Assembly (NCBI GenBank): GCA_051418055.1 | Contig: JBPRGH010000041.1 | Coordinates: 182,689 to 246,688 of the forward strand | Direction of reading: 5' to 3' | From: JBPRGH01 sp051418055 | Lineage (GTDB): Bacteria; Bacteroidota; Bacteroidia; Cytophagales; Cyclobacteriaceae | DNA: 64,000 nt | Shown here: positions 42,645 through 51,042 of the stretch, in pieces | How positions within the stretch are numbered: the stretch's first letter is position 1 | Layout: the number at the start of each line of letters is the position of its first letter | Program-made: the position numbers and the translations under genes | Notes under the pieces: model-generated | Databases searched by the model: none | What the model was told of the DNA's origin: nothing | The model's input: the letters and a program-made list of their open reading frames with translations, nothing else

Positions 42645-43693
42645 TGCGATAAAAGTGTCAGGGTATGATATTTCATCTTATAGTGATTATAAAAGAGGAT
42701 ATTCCGTAAGGGTTTATCTAGTTTGCCTCTTCTTACTACATGTTTATTTACCTGCCGCCTGTGGAGTATTTGTGCCGCAAGATGATGACCAAAAGCTGAA
42801 GCAGTGAAATACTCACCGCAAAGGTTTTTAAATGTAAGGATCACCTTTTCATTAAAAAGCCCGTCTTCCAGTTGTTGGTAAACCTTATCTTCTTCTTTAA
42901 ATCCATTAAAGCCCAGCATTACTGCATCTACTTCATCAAGAGCCATATTATTTTTCTGAAGAAAAGATGTAATAATGGTATTTATATTAACAGCTGCAGG
43001 ATTATAGATCAGCTGCGTATCCTCAATTTTGGCAACAGAATTTTTTGTTTTTTCTTTAGAAATAATAAAAAAAGCAGCACCTTCTCCCAGTGAAGGCTTT
43101 TTCTCACTTTCCCCTAATGCGGGGTAAGTAGTTTCCTCAGTACTTATACACTCAGTTTTAGCTAATATATCAAATAAAGTAGGGGTTATCTCATCCACAC
43201 CGCCCACAAGCACATGATCGGTACCTTCATCAACCATTAAAATACCATCCTCAAGGGCAGATTCAAAGCTATGGCCTCTTTGTACAAAGGTGAAATTATG
43301 TTGGGGGCAGCTTAAAGTAAGGGCAATCTGTCCGGCAATGGTATTATGGGTAGATTGAATAAAGGAAGTAGGGGAGAGCAAGCCTTCATTATTTTCAATT
43401 ATATCAGACAAAAATTTCTCTGTATCCTGCAGGCAGCCAAAACCTGTTCCTACCACAATGGCACCTGGCTGCTCAATGCTGCTTTTCTCAAGGCATGCTT
43501 TTGAAGCCGCAACACTCATCTTAATGATCCTCGCCATTCGCCGGGTCAGCCTTGGGTCAAGATATGCTTTATAGTCAGGTTCTGATGCCGAAAGCCACGG
43601 TTTTTCAGAGGTGACGATTTCACTAAGGTAACTATCGTCATCAAAAGTTTGCTGTGGGGAAATGGCTGAAGTTGCTGATATATAAGCGCCCAT
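42629..43693 (-). CDS. Ketosynthase-like chain-length factor (active-site Cys missing)
   Basis: A 354-residue thiolase-fold protein related to beta-ketoacyl synthases (M-G-A-Y-I-S-A-T-S-A-I-S-P; V-V-G-T-G-F-G-C-L; L-V-G-G-V-D-E-I; S-L-G-E-G-A-A-F-F). Where active enzymes have A-C-x-S it reads F-V-Q-R-G-H-S, and the first active-site His (N-A-H-G-T) is replaced by V-M-L-G-F-N-G. It therefore cannot condense and probably pairs with the KS encoded immediately upstream (one base apart) as its chain-length factor, as known for aryl-polyene and type II polyketide systems. Shorter than a full KS at the C-terminus. Confidence 0.82.
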   Translation of the reverse strand: MGAYISATSAISPQQTFDDDSYLSEIVTSEKPWLSASEPDYKAYLDPRLTRRMARIIKMSVAASKACLEKSSIEQPGAIVVGTGFGCLQDTEKFLSDIIENNEGLLSPTSFIQSTHNTIAGQIALTLSCPQHNFTFVQRGHSFESALEDGILMVDEGTDHVLVGGVDEITPTLFDILAKTECISTEETTYPALGESEKKPSLGEGAAFFIISKEKTKNSVAKIEDTQLIYNPAAVNINTIITSFLQKNNMALDEVDAVMLGFNGFKEEDKVYQQLEDGLFNEKVILTFKNLCGEYFTASAFGHHLAAQILHRRQVNKHVVRRGKLDKPLRNILFYNHYKMKYHTLTLLSQCSNI

Positions 43694-43694
43694 A

Positions 43695-44891
43695 TTATTT
43701 CCTGAATATTAAAGATGTACAATTACCTCCAAAGCCAAAAGAGTTGGAAAGCACGCTGTTAACCTGATCATTTTTCATAATCTTTTGTAAAGGCTTTTTT
43801 TCCAAAGTATCCATAGGAGTGGTGATATTTAGGTTTGGAAATTTCAGGTTATGCTGCAGAGCTAAAACTGAAAAAACAGCTTCTATACCTCCGGCAGCAC
43901 CAAGAGTATGGCCTGTTAAGGCTTTTGTAGAGCTATAATCCGGTGTATTTTGCCCAAACATCATTTTTATAGCCATACTTTCTGACTGATCGTTATTTCC
44001 GGTCCCGGTGCCATGGGCATTAATATAATCAATGGTAATATCACCAGCCATTTTCATCGCTTTTTGCATAGCAAGATTTGCGCCTTTACCTTCCGGTGAA
44101 GATGCTGTCTGATGAAAGGCATCATTTGCATTGCCGTAGCCGCTTAATTCCGCTAATGCTGGTCTTCCGGATCTCTTTATGCTTTCTTCAGATTCAAGTA
44201 TAACATAAGCAGCTCCTTCACCAAGGTTCAACCCCTGTCTGTCTGCATCAAATGGACGGCACCAGCCGGGATCCAGGATCTTCAGGGAGTTAAACCCATT
44301 AAGGGTAAATTTTGATAAGGCATCGGTGCCACCGGCTATGGCAATATCAAGTTTTCCGGCTTTAATTAATCTACCGGCATGCATGATGGTATTGGCAGAA
44401 GAGGAGCATGCGGTGCTGATCGTGCTTATATACCCTTTTATTCCTAAATAGTCACCAATGATCTCCGTGCTGGATCCACAATCATGGCCGCTGAAAACAG
44501 CAGCATAGTCAAAATCCTCATTTTTTTTCAGGGCTTCATAATAATTTTCAGAGATATCCATTCCTCCAACAGATGTACCATTGAAAAAACCGGCATTTAA
44601 GAGCTCTTTGGTCGTAAGCCCTGCCTGAGAGACAGCTTCTCTGGCAGCAATTAAACCTAGTGAGGCGGTACGGGAGAGCTTTTTGTAATGATTTAATCCG
44701 GCAAGGGCAGCAAGCTCTTCATTACCATGTTTAACTTCACCGGTAACAAACTCATTGCGGTATTCTGTCTTAAGAAATTGCGGATAGTCTATTCCGGGAG
44801 AGGCATTAACAAGAGCATAAAGATTTTTTTCTACTCCATTTCCTAATGCAGAAATTATTCCTATACCGGTAATGTAGACTTTTGAAGACAT
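43695..44891 (-). CDS. Beta-ketoacyl-ACP synthase (KS) of the polyene pathway
   Basis: A 398-residue FabF-type condensing enzyme with the full catalytic set: Cys in S-T-A-C-S-S-S-A-N (~160), His in N-A-H-G-T-G-T-G (~293) and His in A-L-T-G-H-T-L-G-A-A-G (~327). It extends the acyl-ACP chain with malonyl-ACP. It follows the ACP gene by 1 base and precedes the Cys-less chain-length factor by 1 base, so the three are made together and probably work as a KS-CLF heterodimer with this ACP. Confidence 0.92.
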   Translation of the reverse strand: MSSKVYITGIGIISALGNGVEKNLYALVNASPGIDYPQFLKTEYRNEFVTGEVKHGNEELAALAGLNHYKKLSRTASLGLIAAREAVSQAGLTTKELLNAGFFNGTSVGGMDISENYYEALKKNEDFDYAAVFSGHDCGSSTEIIGDYLGIKGYISTISTACSSSANTIMHAGRLIKAGKLDIAIAGGTDALSKFTLNGFNSLKILDPGWCRPFDADRQGLNLGEGAAYVILESEESIKRSGRPALAELSGYGNANDAFHQTASSPEGKGANLAMQKAMKMAGDITIDYINAHGTGTGNNDQSESMAIKMMFGQNTPDYSSTKALTGHTLGAAGGIEAVFSVLALQHNLKFPNLNITTPMDTLEKKPLQKIMKNDQVNSVLSNSFGFGGNCTSLIFRK

Positions 44892-44892
44892 A

Positions 44893-45147
44893 TTACTTTT
44901 TATGTTCCTGTATATATTCTGCCATAGAATTTACAGTATTAAATACTTTTCGTCCTTCTTCAGGGTCTTCTATTTTGATACCATAGTTCTTTTCGAGTAA
45001 TACAATAAGCTCCAAAGCATCAATGGAATCGAGCCCTATGCCTGACCCGAATAAAGGCTCATCATCTTTAATATCTTCAGGGCTCAGGTCTTCAAGGTTA
45101 AGAAATTCAATAATTTCTTCTTTTAGGTTATGTTTAAAATCACTCAT
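44893..45147 (-). CDS. Acyl carrier protein
   Basis: An 84-residue acidic four-helix protein with the phosphopantetheine attachment site G-L-D-S-I-D-A-L-E-L (Ser about residue 40). It carries the growing polyene as a thioester and would be activated by the AcpS-like enzyme in the plus arm. One base separates it from the following KS gene. Second ACP of the cluster; the two differ in sequence, so they may carry different intermediates or starters. Confidence 0.92.
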   Translation of the reverse strand: MSDFKHNLKEEIIEFLNLEDLSPEDIKDDEPLFGSGIGLDSIDALELIVLLEKNYGIKIEDPEEGRKVFNTVNSMAEYIQEHKK

Positions 45148-45163
45148 ATTATAATGATATTAT

Positions 45164-45769
45164 TTAATAAAAATTAAGGTCAAATTTATTTATATATTCC
45201 TTATTCTGATCTGTTTTCTCAACTAAAAAAAGATCAGCAATAAATTCATTTTCCTGATAATCCACCCACCCTGTAATACAATATTTGTATCCTTCATTTA
45301 CAAACAGGTTTTTTACATAATTGTAAAAAAAAGAAGTATCGAATTTATCCATAAGAAAACATGAGTTTTCTCCTGTTACTTTATGTCTTATGCACAATTC
45401 GCCTAACATAATATTAGGGAGTGTATATACAAAAATTGCAGGACTTGGTAGCTCACTGTTTTTAATTGCCTGATGATGTTTTTTATCAGAAGCTATGGAG
45501 GAGGAGCGGTTTCCCAGTATTATAGCAATATCTGCACCGTCACTTTCAGAGTCAAATTCTTTATCGGAAAGAAGTGCTTCAGCGGCCAGAAAAGCAAGTT
45601 TACACAGCTCATCCATTTTATAGAATTTAGGATATGAGAGGTCCAGCTTACGATAAACCTCCTTTGCATAGTTGTTAAAATCCATGCTCTCACCTTTATA
45701 GAGGACCTTATCTCCCTTTACAACTTTTGACGGATCAATATGGCTGTAACCTGCTATTCCTAATTCCAT
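45164..45769 (-). CDS. Short degenerate ketosynthase-like protein
   Basis: A 201-residue protein with features of only the N-terminal half of a beta-ketoacyl synthase: M-E-L-G-I-A-G-Y-S-H-I, L-A-F-L-A-A-E-A-L-L, A-I-I-L-G-N-R-S-S-S-I-A-S-D and Y-C-I-T-G-W-V-D-Y. The position of the active-site Cys is held by S-C-F-L-M-D-K and no C-terminal half or catalytic His is encoded. The frame is intact and its start overlaps the preceding KS gene by 10 bases, so it is kept as a gene rather than decaying. It may be a partner or scaffold for the KS next to it. Confidence 0.7.
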   Translation of the reverse strand: MELGIAGYSHIDPSKVVKGDKVLYKGESMDFNNYAKEVYRKLDLSYPKFYKMDELCKLAFLAAEALLSDKEFDSESDGADIAIILGNRSSSIASDKKHHQAIKNSELPSPAIFVYTLPNIMLGELCIRHKVTGENSCFLMDKFDTSFFYNYVKNLFVNEGYKYCITGWVDYQENEFIADLFLVEKTDQNKEYINKFDLNFY

Positions 45770-46893
45770 CTCCTGAAAATTATTGATGCATTACATCCTC
45801 CAAATCCTGAAATGGTTTTCAGGACATAATCCTTTTTCAATTCAATATTGCTTCTCACAACATTAAGATTATTTGTGGTGCCCTGATTTTCGAATCCCGG
45901 CGATTTTACTACCGTATGGTTATTCATTTGCCAGATGGTCAGGATCGATTCTATTACACCGGCAGCACCCAGCGTATGTCCAAAATATCCTTTCAGGCTG
46001 TTGAGCGGTTTGTCGGAAAGCTTTAGATCTTTGAAAGCTACAGATTCCATCTCATCATTAAAAGGAGTAGCCGTTCCATGGGCATTAATATATCCAATTT
46101 CAGAATTTGCTACCCGGGCTTGTTTAAATGCTTTTTCAACAGATATTTTCAAACCTTTGCCTGTTCTGGAAGGACCCGAAATATGATTGGCATCGTTAGC
46201 CTGTCCGGAACCCGCTATTTCAGCCAGGGAATTTCTTTCGATACACAGCTCAGGATCATTACTTAATAATACCGTTCCGCAACCTTCGCCAAGAGTTATT
46301 CCTGTTCTGGATTTATCATAAGGTTTACATGGGAGATTGCTTATCGCTTTTAATGAATTGAATCCGGAGATGACAAACTCACTTAATATATCTGCTCCAC
46401 AAACCAGCACATGATCATAGCTTTCACTGTCAATTAATTTTTTTCCCACTATCATGGCAGATGTACCTGAAATACATGCATTAGAGATTACTAATGGATC
46501 ATGAGGTAAATTAAAATAAGCATTTATTTTTTTTGCAAGAGAAGGTAATGATGCCTTATTTTCTTCTTCAATCTGGTCGATATTCCCTTTTGTTGTTGAT
46601 ACAACTAAAAGAAGCTTATTCAGGTTGATTTTATCTTTTACTGGATCCAGCACATCATGAATAGACAGGATCATGAGCATTTCCAGAAATGAAAATCCCC
46701 GGAGGCCAGCGAAATTAAATCTTTCACTTATCTCTGCTTTGTCTATGGCTGCTACATAGAGTTCATCGGAAGAAAGATCAGGACGCTTTAATTTCTTAAT
46801 GCCGCTCTTTCCTGAAACCAAAGCATTAAAATTCGATTTGGTATCAAAACCTAACGGGCTAATAATATTATCGGCAACAGTGTAAACTTTCAT
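45760..46893 (-). CDS. Beta-ketoacyl-ACP synthase (second KS)
   Basis: A 377-residue FabF-type enzyme with Cys in S-N-A-C-I-S-G-T-S-A, His in N-A-H-G-T-A-T-P-F-N-D-E and His in G-Y-F-G-H-T-L-G-A-A-G, so all three catalytic residues are present. It is slightly shorter than usual (about 400). It follows the thioesterase gene by 6 bases and overlaps the degenerate KS-like gene, with which it may form a heterodimer. Specific step unknown: either the first extension of the aromatic starter or extension to a given length. Confidence 0.9.
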   Translation of the reverse strand: MKVYTVADNIISPLGFDTKSNFNALVSGKSGIKKLKRPDLSSDELYVAAIDKAEISERFNFAGLRGFSFLEMLMILSIHDVLDPVKDKINLNKLLLVVSTTKGNIDQIEEENKASLPSLAKKINAYFNLPHDPLVISNACISGTSAMIVGKKLIDSESYDHVLVCGADILSEFVISGFNSLKAISNLPCKPYDKSRTGITLGEGCGTVLLSNDPELCIERNSLAEIAGSGQANDANHISGPSRTGKGLKISVEKAFKQARVANSEIGYINAHGTATPFNDEMESVAFKDLKLSDKPLNSLKGYFGHTLGAAGVIESILTIWQMNNHTVVKSPGFENQGTTNNLNVVRSNIELKKDYVLKTISGFGGCNASIIFRRWN

Positions 46894-46899
46894 TAAACG

Positions 46900-47331
46900 C
46901 TAAAGAACATCCTCGGGCGTTAGAAGGCCATGTTCAATTTTCCATTCTACAAAAAATTCCGGTAATGTCAGGTGTAACTCCCGCTCTTTTGTTAAAAAGA
47001 TCTGAACGGAATTCCCTGTGGCATATACTTCTTTGGTGACTTTATTATATATTTTATAATCAAATATGATCTTTGCCGCCGGTGTATCCTTAAAAACTGC
47101 TTCTACAGCCACTTCATCCCTATAACCTATAGGTTTTTTGTATTTGCAATTTACCTCTACGATTGGCATAAAAAAACCTCTTTCATACACCTCCATGTAG
47201 CCAAGATCGAATTTTTTACCAAAACCCTCACGTGCATCCTCAAAAAATTTTATAAAATGGCCATGCCAGACAATACCCATGCTGTCCACCTCTGAAAACC
47301 GTACATTAATGTCTTTTATATATTTCAGCAT
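46900..47331 (-). CDS. Acyl-CoA/ACP thioesterase, hotdog 4HBT type
   Basis: A 143-residue hotdog protein with the 4-hydroxybenzoyl-CoA thioesterase pattern V-R-F-S-E-V-D-S-M-G-I-V-W-H-G-H-F-I-K-F-F-E-D-A-R, including the catalytic Asp (about residue 16) and the H-G-H turn. It would release or edit acyl chains from ACP or CoA. A thioesterase of this class is a regular member of aryl-polyene clusters. Three bases separate it from the dehydratase-like gene. Confidence 0.85.
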   Translation of the reverse strand: MLKYIKDINVRFSEVDSMGIVWHGHFIKFFEDAREGFGKKFDLGYMEVYERGFFMPIVEVNCKYKKPIGYRDEVAVEAVFKDTPAAKIIFDYKIYNKVTKEVYATGNSVQIFLTKERELHLTLPEFFVEWKIEHGLLTPEDVL

Positions 47332-47334
47332 TAC

Positions 47335-47769
47335 CTAATCAGCTTTTATAAAAATTCTTAATTCACAGGAAGCAACTTTTTGATTTTCCTTATTAAAAAC
47401 CTCACCCTCAACAACCTGAATATTCATAAGGTCATTAGTAAGCCGGATCTTAGTCTTTATCTCTGTATTACAGGGCGGCCTGAAGAAAATTTTAAGATCT
47501 TTGATCCCGGCAATATATCCTAAAGGTGCCGGTTTACCTTTTGCCTGAAACTGAAAACCTGCAAACAAAGCAGCAGACTGAGCTATATTTTCTACAAGCC
47601 CACCTTCATTAAAATAACCATTTTCAGCTAATATATTATCTTCTTTTAAATCAAATCCGGTAATTATATAATCGGGACCATCCTCAAAAACCTTATCCAC
47701 CATAACAAACGGTGGACGCTGAGGGATATATTTTAATACATCAATTTCCTGCTTATTTAAATTATCCAT
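47335..47769 (-). CDS. ApeP-like hotdog protein lacking the usual dehydratase histidines
   Basis: A 144-residue hotdog domain aligned by eye to the FabZ/ApeP group (Y-I-P-Q-R-P-P-F-V-M-V-D-K at 14-26; G-G-L-V-E-N-I-A-Q at 56-64). The P-H-R motif His is Gln17, and in place of G-H-F-P it has G-Y-F-N. The Glu of the E-N-I-A-Q helix (Glu60) is kept. It may be a non-catalytic partner that forms a heterodimer with another hotdog protein, or may use different residues. It overlaps the acyltransferase gene by 8 bases. Confidence 0.75.
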   Translation of the reverse strand: MDNLNKQEIDVLKYIPQRPPFVMVDKVFEDGPDYIITGFDLKEDNILAENGYFNEGGLVENIAQSAALFAGFQFQAKGKPAPLGYIAGIKDLKIFFRPPCNTEIKTKIRLTNDLMNIQVVEGEVFNKENQKVASCELRIFIKAD

Positions 47770-48670
47770 TTTTTATTTTTTGATCGTAGATGCCGCCTTT
47801 CAAATCTGTGCTCCAGAAGTCATAGTAATTAAACCATTGAAGCGGATGTTGTTTCACCTTTTCTTCCAGTGTTTTTACATATTGATCTAACAATTCTACT
47901 TCCGAAGTACCTTTTTCAATAACTGGGGTGGAAGAAAAATAATAATGATCAGCACTGGATTTTACTGCGTAGACAAAAGTAACCGGCACATTAAGTTTTG
48001 TTGCAATTGAAAATGGACCAAGAGGAAAATAGGCATCTCTACCCATAAAATTACGTACTGCAACTTTGCTTCCCTCCATAAATCTGTCACCATGCATGCA
48101 TATTATCTCTTTATTTCTCAACGCTTTACTTATGAGAAAGATATGAGAAAGGTCATTCTTAATGGGTATAATGTTCACACTTTCGTTTTTCATTATACCC
48201 TCCATATATTTTTTAATCCTTTCGTGTTCTGCTTCAAACATTACAATGTTAACACGCATATCTATTCTTTTGAGCAGAAAACCAGCAATTTCCCAATTAC
48301 CAAGATGGGCGCTGATCAACATTCCACCGGTATTTCTTTTTTTAAATTCCAGAAGATACTCCTCACCATCAAAAGTGTAGGTAAATTTATTCTGCACACC
48401 GGCGATAACAGCCACCTTGTCAAGTAAAGTTTGTCCAAAGACATAAAAGTTTTTATAAACAGCGATTACCGATTTTATAAAACCATAATGATGGACATTT
48501 CGGAAATAGCTATAGATATTTTTTGTAGCGGAAGGAGCAAATAAAACGAAATAGGCAGCTACAAGCCTCAGTAGACCATACGCTGCCTTTAATCCAGATT
48601 TTTTTAGTATAAATATAAAGATTTGGTATCCTAATAACCCGCCACGGGTTTTACCCTTCCAGGATGGCAT
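47762..48670 (-). CDS. LpxL/HtrB-like lysophospholipid acyltransferase
   Basis: A 302-residue membrane-associated acyltransferase of the lipid A late acyltransferase family. The catalytic H-x4-E motif is H-L-G-N-W-E (about residues 121-126) following L-I-S-A, and M-H-G-D-R-F-M-E-G is the second block. In this setting it probably transfers the aryl-polyene chain from ACP, or a fatty chain, to a lipid acceptor rather than making lipid A. Its ATG overlaps the ACP stop (TAATG), pointing to tight coupling with that carrier. Confidence 0.85.
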   Translation of the reverse strand: MPSWKGKTRGGLLGYQIFIFILKKSGLKAAYGLLRLVAAYFVLFAPSATKNIYSYFRNVHHYGFIKSVIAVYKNFYVFGQTLLDKVAVIAGVQNKFTYTFDGEEYLLEFKKRNTGGMLISAHLGNWEIAGFLLKRIDMRVNIVMFEAEHERIKKYMEGIMKNESVNIIPIKNDLSHIFLISKALRNKEIICMHGDRFMEGSKVAVRNFMGRDAYFPLGPFSIATKLNVPVTFVYAVKSSADHYYFSSTPVIEKGTSEVELLDQYVKTLEEKVKQHPLQWFNYYDFWSTDLKGGIYDQKIKNG

Positions 48671-48918
48671 TACTTGCTGTCAACTTTTTTACCTATATAA
48701 TCGTAAAAATCCTGAAATGTATGAAGATCTTTAAAATCCTCAGGGTTTACCTTAAAGCCAAAGTTGCTCTCAATTTCTACCACAAGATCCACATAATCCA
48801 GGCTATCCAGTTGTAAGGTCTCTTTTAGGTTTGCATCCGGAGATATAACATCTGGCTCAACTTCAAATTCTTCTACTAAAAAGCCATTGGTTCTCTCAAT
48901 TATTTCTTCCTGAGTCAT
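48670..48918 (-). CDS. Acyl carrier protein
   Basis: An 82-residue ACP with the phosphopantetheine site L-Q-L-D-S-L-D-Y-V-D-L (Ser about residue 39) and the usual acidic helices. It sits between the FabF-type KS gene (23-base gap) and the acyltransferase gene (one-base overlap), so it may be the carrier from which the finished chain is transferred. Confidence 0.92.
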   Translation of the reverse strand: MTQEEIIERTNGFLVEEFEVEPDVISPDANLKETLQLDSLDYVDLVVEIESNFGFKVNPEDFKDLHTFQDFYDYIGKKVDSK

Positions 48919-48941
48919 CTTAAATATTATAATTTACCTTT

Positions 48942-50159
48942 TTATACTTTCTTAACGATTATTGAGGAGTTTGTTCCCCCAAAACCAAAAGAATTCGACA
49001 GAAACATATCAAATCCCTGTTCAATGGTTTTGCTGGCAAAGTTAAGGTCCTTCAGTTCATCCTCCGGGTTTTCCAGATTAATATTTGGCGCAATAAAATC
49101 ATTCTCCATCATAAGCATGGAATAAACGATCTCACTGGCACCTGCCATCCACATTTCATGGCCAGTCATTGATTTTGTTGAGCTGATAAAAGGCTTTGCG
49201 CCTTTAAACACATTTTTTATAGCCGTGCCTTCATGAAGGTCCCCCATTGGTGTGGAGGTGGCATGTGCATTTATATATTGAATATCAGAAGCTTTAACAT
49301 TTGCCTGATTGAGTGCCATTTGTAAAGACCTTGTCGGGCCCTCCACATTAGGGGCAGAGATATGCTCTCCATTAGAGGAAAATCCATAACCGATGATTTC
49401 CCCTAATATTTTTGCGCCACGTTTTTTAGCAGATTCATAGCTTTCTATGATCACTGTTGCAGCACCACCACTTGGGATAAGCCCATCACGGTTTTTATCA
49501 AAAGGCCTGGAGGCTTTTGTAGGATCATCAATTCTGGTTGAGAATGTGCTTAAACCATCGAAACTCCCCATTGAATGATAGTTGACTTCCTGAGCTCCCC
49601 CGCAGATCACCATATCCTGCAAACCGTTTTTTATCATTAAATAACCGAGGCCAATGGAATGTGAACCACTGGCACAAGCGCCACTGACAGTAAAGTTTAT
49701 CCCTTTTATTTTAAATATTGTGGAGAGGTTCATTGTAACAGTGGAGTTCATCGACTGGAATATTGAGCCGCTACCGAGAAGTGTAGTATCCTTTTTAATC
49801 TTTAGCTGCTCAAAAGATTCAATTGATGGTTTTGCGGAACTATCATTACCATAAATAATCCCGATACTGTGATCCGAAACCTGATCTTCCGCAATTCCCG
49901 CATGTTTGAAAGCTTCGATGGTTGACAGATAGGCAAATTCACCCTGCTGCGCCAACCCTACCCGTTGCCTCCTGGAAAGAAGATCCTTTAAATTAGGCTG
50001 GGGGAGAATACCTGTAAGTGGTGACCTGAATCCCAGCTCTGTACGGTCGGGGTCTGTACCAATACCTGATTTCCCTTTGTACAATGAGTCACGTACCTCA
50101 TCCAGGTTAGTGCCAATGCACGAATAAATGCCTAATCCAGTAATAACAACCCTATTCAT
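48942..50159 (-). CDS. Beta-ketoacyl-ACP synthase, FabF type (third KS)
   Basis: A 405-residue condensing enzyme, full length, with Cys in V-S-G-A-C-A-S-G-S-H (~165), His in N-A-H-A-T-S-T-P (~303) and His in M-T-G-H-E-M-W-M-A-G-A. The first motif A-H-A-T-S-T and the E-M-W-M insertion differ from housekeeping FabF (A-H-G-T-S-T, G-H-x-L-G), which marks it as a pathway-specific enzyme. It follows fabG by 13 bases. Confidence 0.9.
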   Translation of the reverse strand: MNRVVITGLGIYSCIGTNLDEVRDSLYKGKSGIGTDPDRTELGFRSPLTGILPQPNLKDLLSRRQRVGLAQQGEFAYLSTIEAFKHAGIAEDQVSDHSIGIIYGNDSSAKPSIESFEQLKIKKDTTLLGSGSIFQSMNSTVTMNLSTIFKIKGINFTVSGACASGSHSIGLGYLMIKNGLQDMVICGGAQEVNYHSMGSFDGLSTFSTRIDDPTKASRPFDKNRDGLIPSGGAATVIIESYESAKKRGAKILGEIIGYGFSSNGEHISAPNVEGPTRSLQMALNQANVKASDIQYINAHATSTPMGDLHEGTAIKNVFKGAKPFISSTKSMTGHEMWMAGASEIVYSMLMMENDFIAPNINLENPEDELKDLNFASKTIEQGFDMFLSNSFGFGGTNSSIIVKKV

Positions 50160-50172
50160 AAAGCCAACTTAG

Positions 50173-50898
50173 TTAATACATACCTCCGTTAATAGATATT
50201 ACTTCTCCGCTGATATATGAAGATTCTGATGATGCAAGAAAACCAACAAGGTTAGCAACCTCTTCTGCTGTTCCAAACCTTCTTAAAGGAATGGTCGTTT
50301 TAAACTGCTTTTCATCAATCCCTTCTGTCATTTCAGTTTTAATAAATCCGGGAGCTACCGCATTTACTGTTATATTTCTTCTTCCCACTTCCTGGGCCAA
50401 TGCTTTGGTGGCACCGATAACTGCTGCCTTAGCTGCTGAATAATTTGTTTGGCCGGGTAACCCTTTTAAACCGGATAGTGAAACAATATTAATAATCCTT
50501 CCGTCTTTACCCTTGATCATTTCAGGTATAACGGCTTTAGTAACATTAAAAAAACCACCTAGACTGGTGTTTATAACACTATCCCATTCCTCATCCTGCA
50601 TCCAGATCATTAAATTATCCTTCCGTATCCCGGAATTATTTACCAGTACATCAACAGTATCCGAAGGATGATTTTTATACCATTCCGCAAGAGAGGTCCG
50701 TACCTGTTCGCGGTTAGTAATATCACACTTCCAAAGTTCAGCTGTTACACCTTTCTTTTCAACAAGGCTCAGGGCTTCCTGTGCAGCTTCTTCATTGGAA
50801 ACATAATTAATTAAAATATTAAATCCTTTTTCTGCCAGTTTGAGGCAAATTGCTCTTCCTATTCCACGGGAGCCACCAGTTACTAATGCATATCTCAT
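50173..50898 (-). CDS. fabG: 3-oxoacyl-ACP reductase, FabG-like
   Basis: A 241-residue short-chain dehydrogenase. NADPH motif T-G-G-S-R-G-I-G near the N-terminus, N-N-S-G-I-R-K-D, catalytic Ser in S-L-S-G-L, and Y-S-A-A-K for Tyr/Lys. It reduces the 3-oxoacyl-ACP made by the KS enzymes before dehydration. The start M-R-Y-A-L-V-T-G-G at 50898 fits the family; nine more codons in frame upstream would run into a palindrome. First gene after the 128-base gap downstream of the ammonia lyase. Confidence 0.92.
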   Translation of the reverse strand: MRYALVTGGSRGIGRAICLKLAEKGFNILINYVSNEEAAQEALSLVEKKGVTAELWKCDITNREQVRTSLAEWYKNHPSDTVDVLVNNSGIRKDNLMIWMQDEEWDSVINTSLGGFFNVTKAVIPEMIKGKDGRIINIVSLSGLKGLPGQTNYSAAKAAVIGATKALAQEVGRRNITVNAVAPGFIKTEMTEGIDEKQFKTTIPLRRFGTAEEVANLVGFLASSESSYISGEVISINGGMY

Positions 50899-50906
50899 TT
50901 TTTGGA

Positions 50907-50920
50907 AATTTCGCGAAATT
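50907..50920. promoter_or_regulatory. 14-bp perfect palindrome upstream of fabG
   Basis: AATTTCGCGAAATT ends 9 bases before the fabG ATG. The symmetry and position suit a repressor operator or a ribosome-access hairpin for the distal part of the operon. Confidence 0.4.
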
Positions 50921-51010
50921 ATCAAAATTTCTTTTAAAAAATACTTTTTAATTTTTGAACTTTATCTTCCGAAAAGCTCATCTTTTAATCTTCAGATTTT
51001 TCCACACGAT

Positions 51011-51042
51011 AAAATCAGATGATAAGTTAATTATCTGATTTT
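51011..51042 (-). terminator. Hairpin at the end of the ammonia lyase gene
   Basis: AAAATCAGAT (51011-51020) pairs with ATCTGATTTT (51033-51042), loop of 12, overlapping the last codons of the lyase gene. Downstream on the minus strand there is only a short T-run (ATTTTATCG), so it may attenuate rather than stop transcription into fabG. Confidence 0.4.
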
